A stretch of 64,000 nucleotides of DNA from Macrocystis pyrifera (GCA_031763025.1 JASSKH010000003.1:18694977-18758976), one strand, 5' to 3'; positions 38,400-51,494 are shown, counted from the stretch's first letter. The notes: generated from the letters alone by a model not told the origin. A program made the numbers and translations.

Positions 38400-39760
38400 A
38401 CTCACAACATCGAGTTCGACCAGAAGGGGAAATGAGGAAGTGAGAGCAGGACAGCTGATGAGGATATTGGGAGCGTGGGAAGCGCACGGGAGATGGTGTT
38501 TCCTGGCCAAACACGCGAAAGGGGTATAGACGACAGGCTCGCGGATGGAAGAATGAGGTGGGAGAAGGGGGAAATCTGGACCAACTTGACGAAGGAGAGT
38601 CTCCAATAGGCAGGCGCAGAAGCTGGGCAAGGGGGAGCACCCGACGTGTTCGGCGATTTTGCGAGAGGAGGCGCCCCGGCACGGGTTGCGGCATGGACTA
38701 GAAAAAATAGGCGTACGAGGCGAAGTGAAGGGTGTAGTTATAGTCTAACAGAGGCCGTACGTACGCAGAAAAGGGGAGTTGGTTGGATGCCAACATGGGG
38801 GAGGCGGAGTTGGTGGTAGAGCTGGTGCACTACATGTCATTCTGCCAAACAAGCAGGCGACAGCTGCGGGGAAACTGGTAGCGGTCAACTTCTATCGTGA
38901 GCAGTGGGTGGGATTGTTGTTGCCTACAGGCCACGTGAGGGTCAAGGCGGCGAGACAAAATACAAGGAGCGAGCGCGTGCCGAGAGCGGGAGTCAGCGGC
39001 GATTGAGGGAACTGTTGACATAAGTGGTGCTGGCGGAGATGGCAGGTGGAAGCTCCAGGGTGGGATATGGGCGGGAGAGTAAATTGGGTTGAAGTGTCGT
39101 CCGGTTGCGGAGAAGAATGTGGTGGTTCACGAAAGTGTGCTGTCCACGGAAGAGAGACGTAACGTTTTCCCGAGGGGGGGGAGCAGCTGGGAGGAGGGAG
39201 GGAAATGCAGGACAACAGAGTGGAAGTCATATCTAGGGGATCGAAAACAGGACGGTGAGGACAGTAAATGGTCGGGCGAAGGCGGGGGCGTCAGGAGAAG
39301 GGGGGACAGCGGAGTTGCTGGGCGAACTGTGTGGAATATTCAAGGGGGCGTAAGATACCTGAAGGAGCGGCGCTGATGACTTTCTGGAAGAATGGCAGGA
39401 CATGGAGGGGGTAGACGAGGGGGCAAGCCACTCGTTGCATTGGGAACGGAATAGCGGTGCTCGCAGAAGAATGGGGCTACGAGAGGAGGCGGCGGGGGGG
39501 GGGGGGGGGGGGGGCGATTGATTCCGGAGGAGTTTGCTCTGAATGCCAAGAGAATCGGGGGGCAGCGACAAAGCTGGTGGCGGGAGGAGCGAGCGATGCC
39601 GTTTTCAGAGGGAAGGAAGCTGGCGTCGAAAGCGTTCATGTTACGCGTAAGAGCGATCATGGAGGACCTTGTCTGGGTGTCTCCTACAGTAGTAGGGGTG
39701 GGGTGGGGTGCGATAGACAGCCGGGACGAAGCGCAAGGAGTGTGGGGGGGCATCGTGAGT
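38400..39760 (+). pseudogene. Decayed tyrosine-recombinase (integrase-like) gene
   Basis: Fragments in shifting frames follow the order of a eukaryotic tyrosine-recombinase family: AAGKLVAVNFYREQWVGLLLP (first 20 residues are the informative part, about 38855-38920), then DNRVEVISRGSKTGR (about 39212), EGGTAELLGELCGIFKG (about 39298), PEEFALNAKRIGG (about 39522) and ATKLVAGGASDAVF (about 39567). The catalytic H-x-x-R box reads N-A-K-R, so the His is lost. It abuts the LINE remnant. The family assignment rests on remembered motif order, not an alignment. Confidence 0.5.
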
Positions 39761-41080
39761 GGAAGGTGGGGAGGTGAGCAACAAGTACAGGACTCTCCGG
39801 ATTAGCGACATCTTGATGGGAGCGAAGAATGATTTCGGGAGAGGGTAGCCTGGCAGGTAGGTCAGTCGCGTTTTCGACGGAGGCATGAGTAGGACGGGCG
39901 CAGGGTGCGGGGCACGGGAGTGTGTACCCTACCGCCTTCCATCTATCTCTCCAGAGCAGAGACAGGCGACTAAAATACAAGAACATATTTCGTGAAGCGG
40001 GCACCAAGCGATCTGAATTTCTGCTTTCAATTTCATACAAACGCAGACAAAGATGCTGTGCAGGTGAAGCTCAGGGCTCGAGAACACATCTTGGACGCAA
40101 CATCAAGATATTATTATTATTGTAGGCGTTGCTATCACCTACCTGGTTGGGCTACGAGGTAAGGGCAGGCGTACCCTTCTATCGGGCCGGTCACGAAATG
40201 TTACGTACCTTCGCGGCTAGTGTTACTTGTAAGGAGTAGACTAAGGACGCGAGCTGGAGGAGCTTGTCTACCTTGATAACCCGCTGCCGCACAACAGGCT
40301 CAGAACTTCCGATCCAACGCCACTGCTGCTGCTGCTGTTGCTGCAGGTGCTGTTGCTTCTGCCTCTGCTGCTTCTTCTGCTGCTGCAGCTGCTGCTGGCA
40401 TCCATTTCCAGAAGGGTTGTCGCCATGATTGGAGGAGCCGGCTTCGACTCGAACAAGCATCCTCTTGCTTTATGATGAGTTTTGGGAGCACACCGAGCAG
40501 CACGGGCTACACCCAGAAGAACCGCACTCCGCTCTTCGCTCTCCGCTCCATGCGCACGAGTACACTGTATCTTGGTATTGATTCTAACGGCCAGCGACCG
40601 AACGCATGTTACGAATGCTATTAATACTATTAATATCAATATTATTATATCAATACTACACAGGTGGTGGTCCTGCTGGAGCGCGGGGCGTGGTCTGTGC
40701 GAATGTGAAGGCGCGTAGAGCAGCATAAAGCAAGCCGTGTACTTTTCGCATGATAGCTACAGATAGGTATACCGCATTCGTATCCATATCTACAGCAGTA
40801 GTACCAGGTACCAAGGAACGAAGTTCGTGTGTCGTTGCCGTGACTCTATGGTACGAGTCTACGGCTGGCTGCCCGAATGCCCTATGACAGCAGTCTACGT
40901 CATCTACGGAAATCATGAAAACCGGGGACGAATAATCGATTTTGTCTTCTACAGCACGCCTGGGTTTCCACTCTTTGAGGCACCTGCTAAAACCTCTGCT
41001 TGTTTGTCTCTCTGCTCTGTCTCCTCTGCAACACACAGAGTCAGCTGTAGAAGCACATCAACATCCACATCAAAGGCAGT
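39761..41080. other. Intergenic, upstream of the aminotransferase gene
   Basis: No other gene seen. Contains the CTG tract at 40319-40400, TATTAATA at 40619 and 40628 and TACCAGGTA at 40802. The GSA promoter must lie here; no TATA box is convincing. Confidence 0.5.
40319..40400. repeat. CTG-rich trinucleotide tract
   Basis: Imperfect (CTG/TTG/CTT)n, encoding poly-Gln on the minus strand; no gene context. Confidence 0.8.
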
Positions 41081-42926
41081 ATGGACTTTTGCGCAGGGCG
41101 AAAGTTTGCGTTGGCGGCCACGACAGCTGCGTGCCTGCTCGCCGCAGAACCATGCTCGGCTTTCATCGCGCCCTCGCCGATCACCTCTGGTGCTGCTGCT
41201 GCCAACAGAGCTATGGGAACGAGGAGCACTCTGAGCATGGTGGCTGCGTCCCCTACCAGCACTTTAGACACCACCAAGTCTGAAGAGACCTTCGCGGAGG
41301 CCAAGGTGCGTGTCTATGTCCTTGGTGGACGCATGTGTGTCGTCTTCAAGCTGCTGGGCTTGGGTAGCTACATGCGGGTTGTTGGAATTGGATGGAAAGT
41401 TACACGTGTAATGTGGAGTCGAGCGAGAGTGTATGCGGTTCTCGAGAGGGCAGGCAGTGTGTTCATGCGACGACGACGCTGGCCGATGTTAGCAGGTGGC
41501 GGTTGGGCGAGGTTTACCGTTGCTATGGGTGCAGTTGTCCACGTGGAAGGCTTCTGGGTGCGATTGTCTTGCCAGCACTGAGTGTCCCGGGAAGAGGTCC
41601 CATCATGGTCGTCATGATCAATCCCATCATGATCCTCGACGTGCAACCGGGGGTTTCTCTCTCTCGACTGCTTTTTGAATGACTCTATTAACAACTCTAA
41701 TTAGACTCAGTTATAATTGGCTCGTAACGTTCGAGTCTAGCAGTACAACTCTCCCTCTGGTCCTGCTTTTCTCGATGTAAAGTCATAATGCCACCTTGCG
41801 GCTTCCGGCCTACGAAGATGGCACGTTAGCCTCATTCAGCGTGGCACGCCAGCCTGCTATAGCGTTGTGATGAAGCACGCATTTGATACGATACGATACG
41901 AAAGGTACTGCTGTACTGGTGTCATGTGATATGTGACACAAGAATGCCTTGGTTTCTTGCCTATTAATAACTGCTGTGACCGTTGGCAGGGAATCATGCC
42001 TGGAGGCGTGAGCTCTCCGGTGCGCGCGTTCAAGTCGGTCGGCGGCAACCCGATCGTTTTCGAACGGGTCAAGGGCGCCTACGCCTGGGACGTCGATGGG
42101 TGAGCATGTATCCCTTCGTACGTGTTGCTTTGCTGAGGTGCTGCTGTACATGGGGTATATGTCATGATACGATAAGAGTTGTCCACCGGGACAGTATTTA
42201 GCAGTAGAGTGTGTTCTTCCTACTGTTTATGATACCAGGTACCAGGTACAGCAGTATTCTTATACCAGGTACCTGGTATACCTGATATGTAGAGTGCCGG
42301 TATTTTTCGAACGAGACATCGTGTGACACTATTACGGGGGACGGGGGTCCATAGTTAACAGGACCAAGTATTGTTAGTAAAAATACCTAAATATATAAGT
42401 TTTTATTTATGCCATAGGTCCTGTTAACTATAGACCCCCGTAATAGAGTGTTTGCGATAGAGGTAAAAAAAAAAAGCAACTTTACTTCCGCTAAAAAAAA
42501 GTGAATTTCCTTCCCTTCCTGATTTCGGTGTGTTTGCGAGTGAGGTAAATCAAATCCTGCAGGCGACGCCTCCGAAAATAAGAAGGGAAGCGGGGAGGTG
42601 AGGCAATGTGGCAAACAAAAAAAGAACGAACGCTGTGAACGGAAAAAAAACAGCGTGCGAGTAGCAACGGCAGCCCAGCAACGTTTCGGCGGCACAGTTG
42701 ACCGCGAAGCCACCACAGCCATCCCACGACTACAAGCAGCAATAGCAGCTAGCTGGCGCTAGACGCAACTAGGGGCAGCGTGAGCAACAAAAACAAACAG
42801 CGTCAGCACCAGCACCAGCACCAGCAAGCACCAGCACCAACCAGCTTCCATTTTTGGATTGCTGTTGCTGCTGCTGCTGCTGCTGTTGCTGCTGCTGCGC
42901 TCGGCCTACGTACGCCACAGCGCCGC

Positions 42927-42959
<33 letters not shown>

Positions 42960-45900
42960 AGCCGTAGTATGGTCACATCGAAATGATACACGAGCTGTCA
43001 TGCTGTCGCGCTCTGTACGAGCACGAGAGTCCTTTTTTGGGACGATGCATCCTCCACGTCGTCACCAAGCGGGCGAAAGCGTGTACCGTAGCAGCGGCGG
43101 CGACCCGCTGGCACGATCCAACGCCGCTCGTGCGCGCTATACTCAAGCTACACCTCTCGAGCCTCTGTGCTCCCAGCGGTTGTCGTGATGCGTACGGCAA
43201 GCAGCATGGTGGCATGGAAGATGCTCGGTGTTTTGATCCTTCGAGATTTGAGTTGCGTTCTGCGTTGGGATAATGCTCGGTGCGTGTAGGCCAATGAAAC
43301 AGAGAGCCAAAAGTTACCGTAACTTTCGCTGAAATCCTTACTTCGCTAAAGTCTTTTCCGGCCGTTTTTTTTCAGAAATTTACCTCAAAAATTTACCTCG
43401 GGAGAATTTTTAGAGAAGTAAAAGTAAAAAAAAAAAAAAAAAAAATCGCAAACACTCCACTCTTTTTTCGAGTCAATTGTACCGCCTTCCACGTCCAACT
43501 TTCACCACTTCCACTTCTAACCAGTAGTGTCCCAGTTAGCCCGCTACCAGCGGCGCAAGCTGGCTGGCTTTCGTTTCGTGTCTCGCGCCTACGAAGCACG
43601 TTCACGTTTCGGTTCCGTTGGCCTTGTGTTGTTGTGTGTGTCGTGCTGCCCCCGTAGTAGAGTGCTGTCGTGTGTGTGAAGTGTGCACACCTCGGACGGA
43701 CAGATCATGATCTATCTGACCTGTCCACAGATAGATAATCTAGATCATCTCGTTTCCCACCTGCAGTTATGAGAGGTTGTGCAGGTGCTTATTCATAGTT
43801 CAGATCCTAGCCAGGAAACATATGCTAAGAGACCACACTGCAGATTATGCGGGTCCCACCCGCCAACACGAGCTATTATTAATAATACCTAGTAGATCAT
43901 ACAGATCGGGAATATATTTTCCCTGAAAGATGTACCAGGTACATCGGAAGGGGGAATTGATATGTGTCCGAGGTGTGGAAGTGTGAATGAAGACTCGACC
44001 TCCTGTATGCATGTGCGGGTCTTATTGGTCAAGGCAGTTCTTTCGGCCGCCCGGCGTTTTTTGGGAAAAAAAAAACGCCACCTAAACACGCGGCGCCGCG
44101 TGACTGCCCCTGCCGACCTCAAGCCACCCAAAGGGTTGGGGTCCGGCTTCGGGTTATAGGGCGTGGCCTGGAGTCGGATTGGTTTGGGCCGACGTGCAAG
44201 GTTGAATGAAATTGGCGACACACGTCTTTCTCAAAGACTTGTGCAGGCCGCTCCTGCACATAGCGGAAGCCGTGGACGAAGCATGTCGAATATTATATTC
44301 ATACAACTAAAGCAGTAAGGGACATTAATATGGTCGAGTTGGCTCCTTTGCCTGCCCAGTGCAACTCCTGGATGCATGGTGTTTGTGTTTACAGTAGTCT
44401 CGCATGCTTCCACCTACCTTTACATTTGTTACCCACAAGTCAAAAGTCAAGACTCAAGACTGCCTGTGCCAACTTGTGCGGCCAATTTGTCAAATACGTG
44501 GGAAATGGGATTCGCCGTTTCGTGTGAGGAAAAAAAAAAAAACGGCAAATATGTATGTCGTCTATATGACCGACGGCAAATTCGTGGTTCCCTACTGCAG
44601 TACATACCGAGAAGCCAGTAAACCGACTGCTAAATACAGCAGGGGAGGGAAAATAATTAAGTTGTGTTCTTTCGATGGCGTCACCGGCTGCACATGCCAG
44701 AGTGCACGAGTATAAGGCAGACTGTTGATCTACAGGTATTATTATTAGTCATACCTCGGGTAGTATATATAATACTCGAGCGAACGGCGACTGGTGCTGA
44801 TGCCTTACTCGTTTTTGTTGTGCCTGCGGCGCCCTTTACGCCACGTGCCATTAGCCCGCCTACCTTTACCTTGGGCGCTGCCTGGTAGATCTTAGGCCTA
44901 GGCGTCGCCATTGGTGTCGTGTTTGTATGCTCTGGTTACCGCCTGAGTTTAACTTTTTGTGAAAACGGCGTGTCGCTTGTGCGCTGTATCAAGTGCGCCA
45001 CCATCTATATGTTCGTCCATGCCACCGCAAACTACGCTGGGAAAATTCTCCTGCAGTCCCTCGCACGACGGGCACTTTGTTTAGCTTCTTGTAAGACAGG
45101 CCAACGTTTCTTGATACGTACGTCGTATCGTAGAAGCATAGGTCAGTTTTCGTCCCTAACGTGACCACTGCTGTCGTCTGTCTTGTGTCCGGCGCGTGTT
45201 GGTGTTCGTTAAACTTTTGTAGGAACAAGTACACCGACTACGTTGGAACTTGGGGCCCTGCTATCGTGGGACACGCCGACGACGAGGTGCTGGACGCCAT
45301 CAAGGTAAAACACAAAACGTCATACGAGTAAAAACATGCACCAGGTTTCCGTTTTCACTTCTTTTTGTGTGGCTTTTTTTCAAGCGAAAAACGCCGAAGT
45401 CTTCCCGGCACAATATTTTCAATCCCAAGCGCAGTGACGCACAATACTTGCCAGAAACACCCAAAAATCGCGTACGGCCGTTTTATCCGGTACGCACATC
45501 ATCACAGTTCCGGAGTGCTTTTGTGCAAAATGATGTCAAGCTGTTTTTGTCGACCCCATGTCCCGCGATTCGTGCGTGCGCTTGGTGCAGGAAACTCTGG
45601 AAAAGGGCACCTCCTTCGGCGCCCCTTCCCTCCACGAGAACACCCTGGCCAAGATGGTCATCGACGCCGTGCCCTCGGTAGAGATGGTCCGATTCACCAA
45701 CTCGGGAACTGAGGTAAAAAGCCTGAGAGATTGCTTGCCTGCTTTGCCTGCGTTGCGTGCCTTGTTCGCTTTGCTTACTTTCAATTTCGTCCGTGAAGAG
45801 GTGCGCATTTGTGTTAACTTGGAAGCACTCGAGTAGTGCACGTTTTAGCGCTCTTCTCACATTGACCACCTGAATGACGCATTTCTCCGTATGTGGCATT

Positions 45901-48900
45901 CTTGTTTGTTTGAGTGTGTGTGCTTACATTATATTAGTATGATAATGGTAGCACTATGTGTCATGGGTCATACTTTTCTCACGGTCGAGAGCACTTTTTT
46001 TTTTCACGTGTGTTGAGGGTTTTTCAGGCGTGCATGGGTATGCTTCGTCTCGTCCGTGCCTTCACCGGGCGCGAGAAGATCATCAAGTTCGATGGCTGCT
46101 ACCACGGCCACGCCGACGGCTTCCTCGTGCAGGCCGGCTCTGGGGTCGCCACCCTGGGCCTCCCCGATTCCCCTGGTGAGATATGTACAGTAGGCGTCTT
46201 CTGTCTGGCAGTGCAATATTCCCAGTAAGTTGCTGGTTGGCGCATCTTGCCTTCTCCCATACACAAAACCTAATTACAATTAACACCTGGAACGTGTTGT
46301 GGCATTGTCAGTGAGGGAGGCTTAGCATACAGCAGGTCAACGTCCATAGCCCATTCCGATTGTACTAGTGAGTATGGTACAAACTGCGTCTACTTGTATT
46401 GTAAGCTCATCGTGAAGCTTTCTTTCCTCTAGAGTCTCCTCTGGCGTCTCCTCTAGAGCCTCCTCTAGAGCTACCTCTAGCACCTCCTCTAGAGGTTCTC
46501 TTTAGAGCTACCTCTAGAACCTCCTCTGGAACCTTCTCTGGAGCGGGTCGGTAAGAGAGAAGTCTACTGTGGTTCAAAATGTCCGTTGGTCTCGCTTAAA
46601 ATGACTGGACTTGCGCGCTGATCTGGCCAAAGCCGAACTTGTTCTGATTTCTTCGATGAAGTTGGTTATAGAATAGGGCGTTCGAAAAATTCCCTCAAAG
46701 TTCCGCGTATATAACACAACTAGCGTTAAATATAAGTAAGTGAGTCGCGTCTATCGTGCGTGCCATCCGCCGCTGCCGGCCGTTTGTACTCCTTCCCTCA
46801 GGCGTGCCCCAGGGCGCTACCCAGAACACTCTCGTGGCCACGTACAACGACGTCGCGAACGTTGAGGAGCTGATTAAGGGCGGTGACGTCGCTGCGGTCA
46901 TCCTGGAGCCCGTTGTCGGCAACTCCGGCTTCATCAAGCCCACCCAGGAGTTCCTCCAGGGCTGCCGGGACCTGTGTACCAAGTACGGCACCCTGCTGGT
47001 GTTCGACGAGGTCATGACCGGCTTCCGCGTTGCCTACGGTGGCGCCCAGGTGCGTTGATCGCCCGCCTGCAGCGAGACATCGCTAAGAGGCATGCAGGCG
47101 TTCGAGTACGAAAGGGGGTCAGCGTTGCCTGACCTATAGGTTTAGACTCGAGATTTTTCTGTTTTGCCCCTGAAGAAATGCTAATGGCGCGAAGAAGCTT
47201 TTCGGGGGAAACACGCCGAAAATATACCTTGAGTAAATCATCAGCCAGACGAAGTACGTAGCTCAAACTAGCTCCAAGTAATATTAATAACTCAAAACTA
47301 GCCCCAGTTGCCGTGGGTGTGGGAGGTGTCCCAGTTGTATTGCGAAGACCTGTACCACAAGCACGCAGGCAGCATGGTGATAGTTGTACGACTGCGCGCC
47401 CTTCCAGCAGTATTCGCTTCATACCTCTGTAATCACACTGTTCATATCGCACTCGTCGTTTTTTAGTCTCTAGTGGCTATACATAGCCCCCACTACCTGT
47501 ATACAATACAGTAGGCTTACGAAGTTGTGCGGGTATTTTGAGGCCTCATGAGGATCAGCGTTGACTGGCTATGGGTTCACCCTCCGGAGCTACAGCTTCT
47601 GCGTCTGAAGGGATGCTAGAGAGGAAGCATTGGCGCGGCTTTGGGGCAGTCACCAAAGTTTTAAGTTATGCTTCTCAAGGGGTGTACGTGGTCGAAACCC
47701 GCTGTTTTTTTGTGCGTCTCCAGGCTGTTGCCTTCTAATCCAGGAGTGTGACGTCAACCACTGACTGCTCTGAGACTCGGGAACTCCCCTCTGACTATGC
47801 CTGCCTATGCCTGCCCTTTTATTTCCCGCCCACCCGTGTTCCCCACCTTGACCCACAGGACTACTTCGGTGTCCTCCCCGACATCACCACCATGGGCAAG
47901 GTGAGACAAGCCACATTTATTGCCGTCAAGCGTAACACCTGCTTATCACGTCTGTGTGCTACTTATACCACCTCTGTACGCAAGCACGAAAATGTGGTGT
48001 AGTTTAGATTGTAACGGCGAGGCTAGAGAAGACGTTAGTCCAGGGGATGGAGGGGTGCTCGCGACAGGGTCGCGAGCGCGGTAGTGTTCTGGTGGCCTTT
48101 GCAGGTTTTGTTATCCTCGTGAGGTCAATATCAGGATCACGACCCCCCGAGTATATACCCCCGTGTCGGGCATCGTGCGCTGTGCTGACCAGGACGTACG
48201 TTGCTGTGAAGCGTAAACCAAGCCTTGTCCGCACTGGAGTAACACGAAACGGTGTAAAAAACAAACCAAAACGTTCTGTTTTTTTTCGATACCATCCGCT
48301 GTGGGCTATTATCTGACCTCTGCCTGCGTGCGGTTGATGTACCGTACTGGTGTATTATGTTGTAGGTCATCGGAGGTGGCCTTCCCGTGGGCGCTTACGG
48401 CGGACGCAAGGACATCATGGAGATGGTGGCGCCCTCGGGCCCCATGTACCAGGCTGGCACCCTCTCGGGCAACCCCCTGGCTATGACTGCGGGTATCAAG
48501 GTGTGGTTTGCTGTTTTTTTTGCTTGTATAAAGATTTTTTTTTTTCACTCTCATTGGTTGTTTTTTCAGGTTGTCTTCTCAGGTTGGTTTCTTAGGTTTT
48601 GCTCCAAAGCTTCCGTGGACGATTTTTTTTTTCATTTTCATGTCACATTTTTTTCCAGCTCAAATCGTGCCTGGTACTGTACGAGTTTTTACCGTCAGGA
48701 ACATTCTGGATATGTCGTAGTCACAGGTGTCCTACCTCCCCCCCCCCCCGGTACTTGCCTTCATCACTATCGCGAATTGGTCTCAGCATTCCCACTGCTT
48801 GTCGATTTTCATCGAGTTTTGATAGTAATAACTGGCGTGTTTCACCGACAAGAAAATGCCTTTTTGGTTTTCGAATCCGCCGCGTATCGACCCTCGTGCC

Positions 48901-50653
48901 CAGCAGAGGTGACCATTAACCTGTTGAGCTACTTGTCACATGATGGTGTCCGCATGCATGTGTTTATTCCCATGACGTGAAGAAACACAAAAAAAACATG
49001 TGAAAGCATACTTTCATTTTTTAGCCTATCAGTGTCGGAGCTTAGTCTCCGAAGGGTTTCGTTCGCTGTGGAAATGCGATGCTCGAAAAGTATTTTGTAT
49101 GGTACTGCTGTTGGGTGGTGCAAACTGGACCACGGGCACACCCCTAAAACGACCAAAAAATGAAACTTTTTTAGCGGCAAACGTGAATGTCTTGTGTTAT
49201 ACATAATTTTCGGACCCGTTCTACGACAACAGGGGTAGCATTTTTTTGCCTCATGAGGCAGATGTTTTTACTAATTTTTGCTTCTCACATGTGGAACTGG
49301 CCAATAAGGCATGCCTTATCGTTTGGTTTTTTACAATAGTTGCGGCCGTTGCAGACGTAGCCGATGGGATTGGTCATGAGGTCAAGCTGGGTTAAGGGTG
49401 CATTGTTTACCCAAAGCCGGCTTTTGAGTGGCTAACCAATAGTACTATAATAATGACTAACTTCTACTACTGTAGTACTAATGACTTGCTTATAGTTTAG
49501 AGTTACTCGAGCGAGGAGCCTTGTGCACCTCTGCCCTACATGGCGTGCGTCTCCAACCATGTGCAGGAGAAAACCCAATCACAAATAATAGAGATATCAA
49601 CCATTGCGGAAACAGGATATCATCGTCACCGCCCACTAGCGAGCGCCCTCGCTCGTGCCCTCTGTACCCGCCGAGCGTCCGAGCATCACCCGCGCGTCTT
49701 CTGACGTCAACCCTGCCCTCTACCCTCCCTTTCTTCGCCGCGCGCGTGACCGCCCAGACCCTGGAGATCCTCCAGCGCCCTGGTTCGTACGAGAAGCTGG
49801 AGGCTCTGTCCAAGCGCATGGTTGAGGGTGTGTGCTGGCGGCCGCTGAAGAGGCCGGCCACGAAGCGTGCGGCGGTTACATCCGTGGCATGTTCGGGTTT
49901 TTCTTCAATAAGGGCCCCGTCAACACCTTCGACGACGCCTCCAAGTCTGACGGAGGTGGGTGCTGTCGTGCTGTCTCTTGTCGGTTCTTTTTAATTTTAA
50001 TTTTTTTTCTTCTCGTTTTCAGTGAGCACTTGATTTTAAGCGTGAGGTGAGGTCCATCTATTAATATCTACCTTACGGCTGCTGAATGTTTGGATTTCTG
50101 GGGTCAACGTGTTTCTCTCATTGGTAGCATCAAAAGGAAATGTAGGGTGATACGGGAGGTTCCCTCAGACTATTAATTGCTCGGGGATTATGTAAGGCGT
50201 TGTTGAGGGGTTCGTCAATAAATAGCGCTGCGATGCGCGACTATTAAGCACCTTCTCCGTGCCCATTCCACAGATGCTTGATGGATGGCCCTGAGGGTGA
50301 AAACGTATTCAATCGCGCATCGACGTAACCAGTTCTCTGCGTTTCACAACCAAACATGGTTGTGTGGCATGAGCCCAAACGAAACTCATCCGTCCACCTC
50401 GCTGACGCTGGACCACCTCTGCTCTTCTGTTCTCCGTGCTCTGTTCCGTACGCTGCCCCTTTAACGTTCGACGTTTTCCTTTTTTTTTAAACCGTCTTCA
50501 GAGAAGTTCGCACGGTGGCACCGCGGCATGCTGGAGAAGGGATTCTACCTCGCACCGTCTGTGTACGAGGCCGGCTTCATGTCCCTCGCCCACACTGAGG
50601 AAGACGTTGACCGTACCATCGCGGCCGCAAAGGAGGTCATGGCTACGCTCTAA
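41081..50653 (+). CDS. GSA: Glutamate-1-semialdehyde 2,1-aminomutase, plastid precursor
   Basis: PLP enzyme that converts glutamate-1-semialdehyde to 5-aminolevulinate, the first committed precursor of chlorophyll and heme, in the plastid stroma. Ten exons: 41081-41305, 41990-42099, 45223-45304, 45591-45713, 46028-46175, 46802-47049, 47859-47900, 48366-48500, 49758-49955, 50502-50653 (TAA). All introns are GT-AG with matching phases. Residues 1-75 form a bipartite leader: hydrophobic signal ([12 protein letters not shown]), a CSAF junction and an Ala/Ser/Thr-rich segment. Family blocks: [61 protein letters not shown], and [18 protein letters not shown] with the PLP lysine K326 as the last codon of exon 7. 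Exon 9 carries two extra bases (TG within 49828-49834): the upstream frame ends at VEGV and conserved [20 protein letters not shown] resumes in another frame. Without the extra bases the product is 486 residues, normal for the family. Confidence 0.96.
42330..42446. mobile_element. Palindromic MITE, copy 9 (GTTAACAG type)
   Basis: In GSA intron 2. The left end is duplicated: ATTACGGGGGAC then GGGGGTCCATAGTTAACAGG; the right end is GTTAACTATAGACCCCCGTA. It abuts the TIR element at 42445. Confidence 0.85.
42445..43457. mobile_element. Candidate 1-kb element with terminal inverted repeats
   Basis: AGTGTTTGCGAT at the left (42447) is inverted as ATCGCAAACACT at the right (about 43445-43456). Both ends have poly-A or poly-T next to the repeat and a further TTTAC(C)TC / ACTTTA-type subterminal similarity. 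Inside are CAGCAC and CTG arrays and no transposase. It would be a non-autonomous DNA element in GSA intron 2; target-site duplication not established. Confidence 0.45.
42855..42962. repeat. Two CTG arrays
   Basis: (CTG)n with TTG interruptions at 42862-42898 and a purer (CTG)n at 42928-42960, inside the candidate TIR element. Confidence 0.9.
43690..43985. repeat. GATC-rich dispersed repeat, copy 2
   Basis: AGATAGATAATCTAGATCAT, then CCCGCCAACACGAGCT, AGATCATACAGATCGGGAAT, TTTTCCCTGAAAGA and GTCCGAGGTGTGGAAGTG: the same block order as 5040-5310. GSA intron 2. Confidence 0.5.
46430..46545. repeat. CCTCTAGAG minisatellite
   Basis: About nine 12-15-bp units of the CCTCTAGAGCCT or CTCTAGAACCTC type, in GSA intron 5. 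It keeps the same sense throughout with Leu/Glu/Pro-type translation but no splice-site support as an exon. Confidence 0.75.
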
Positions 50654-51490
50654 GCGCAACCTAGCCTTCACCTTACCCTTTGTCACCACGACCTTTGAAG
50701 AGCTTAGCGGAGCACTTGTAGAGGGAGTGTTGACCTGCTGTTGACTTCTCTTTTTAGTGACGCTCTTACTTGTCGCGGCCTTTGGAGAATACACAACGGA
50801 TCAGTACACGGGTGGGGCGAAAGATGCGGTGCTGTTGTTGAATTCTCTTTTTTAGTGACGCAGGTCTTTTTTGTCTTGCCTTTTGCGTTTGGCGTCGTGG
50901 CGACCACTCTTTTACGTTTCTTGTTTTTTGTGTCGGGCTGGGTGGAGGTCGACCGTCGGTTGTGGCGGACAAGATAGGGTCCGCCATTGCGCGGATTGTC
51001 GGTAATATCAATAGTACGTGGTCGTAGGTTCACTGCAACATCGCTCGATCCTCGTGTTTTCCTGAAAGACGATCATACGGTGGATCGCCCCCTCCAAGTC
51101 CGGGCCTAGCCTAGAAGTAGTACGTAGATGTAGTCTCCTTCTGATTTCGTCCTCAGGATAGGGTGGAGGAAGTATTGAGTGTGTGGAGTTGATCCGATGA
51201 TAAAAGCGAAGCAGGTGATCTAAAAACATTTCTCATGTGCGCGTGTGTTCGGCAGCGGGGACCACAACAAGGGGATCAACTCAACGCAACCGCGCCGTAT
51301 TTGTTGCCGTGGTCGCGTGCGTCCCCACAAATATTACTTGATAAATTTTGCGCTTGTACCACGAAAAAGCGGAGTTGCCCGCTCGACATGCCACCACCAC
51401 CAAACAAGCGCAATACATTGCTTTGGGTGAAACTTGTATTTATGTCGGCACCTGGTGTACATGTCAGATGGCAATCCCGCTACAGCCGAA
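50654..51490. other. Intergenic, downstream of GSA
   Basis: Presumed GSA 3' UTR followed by spacer. TTGACTTCTCTTTTTAGTGA-like segments occur twice (about 50740 and 50838), a short direct repeat. No other gene. Confidence 0.5.
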
Positions 51491-51494
51491 TCTT

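Noticed and set aside
44376-44715. Overlapping open frames within GSA intron 2
   Set aside because: Bounded by the poly-A and stop pattern of intronic DNA; exon phases on both sides join without them.
49521-49994. GSA exon 9 read in a single frame to the end
   Set aside because: The last third ([12 protein letters not shown]) does not fit the family, while another frame gives the conserved sequence; treated as a 2-nt frame break.
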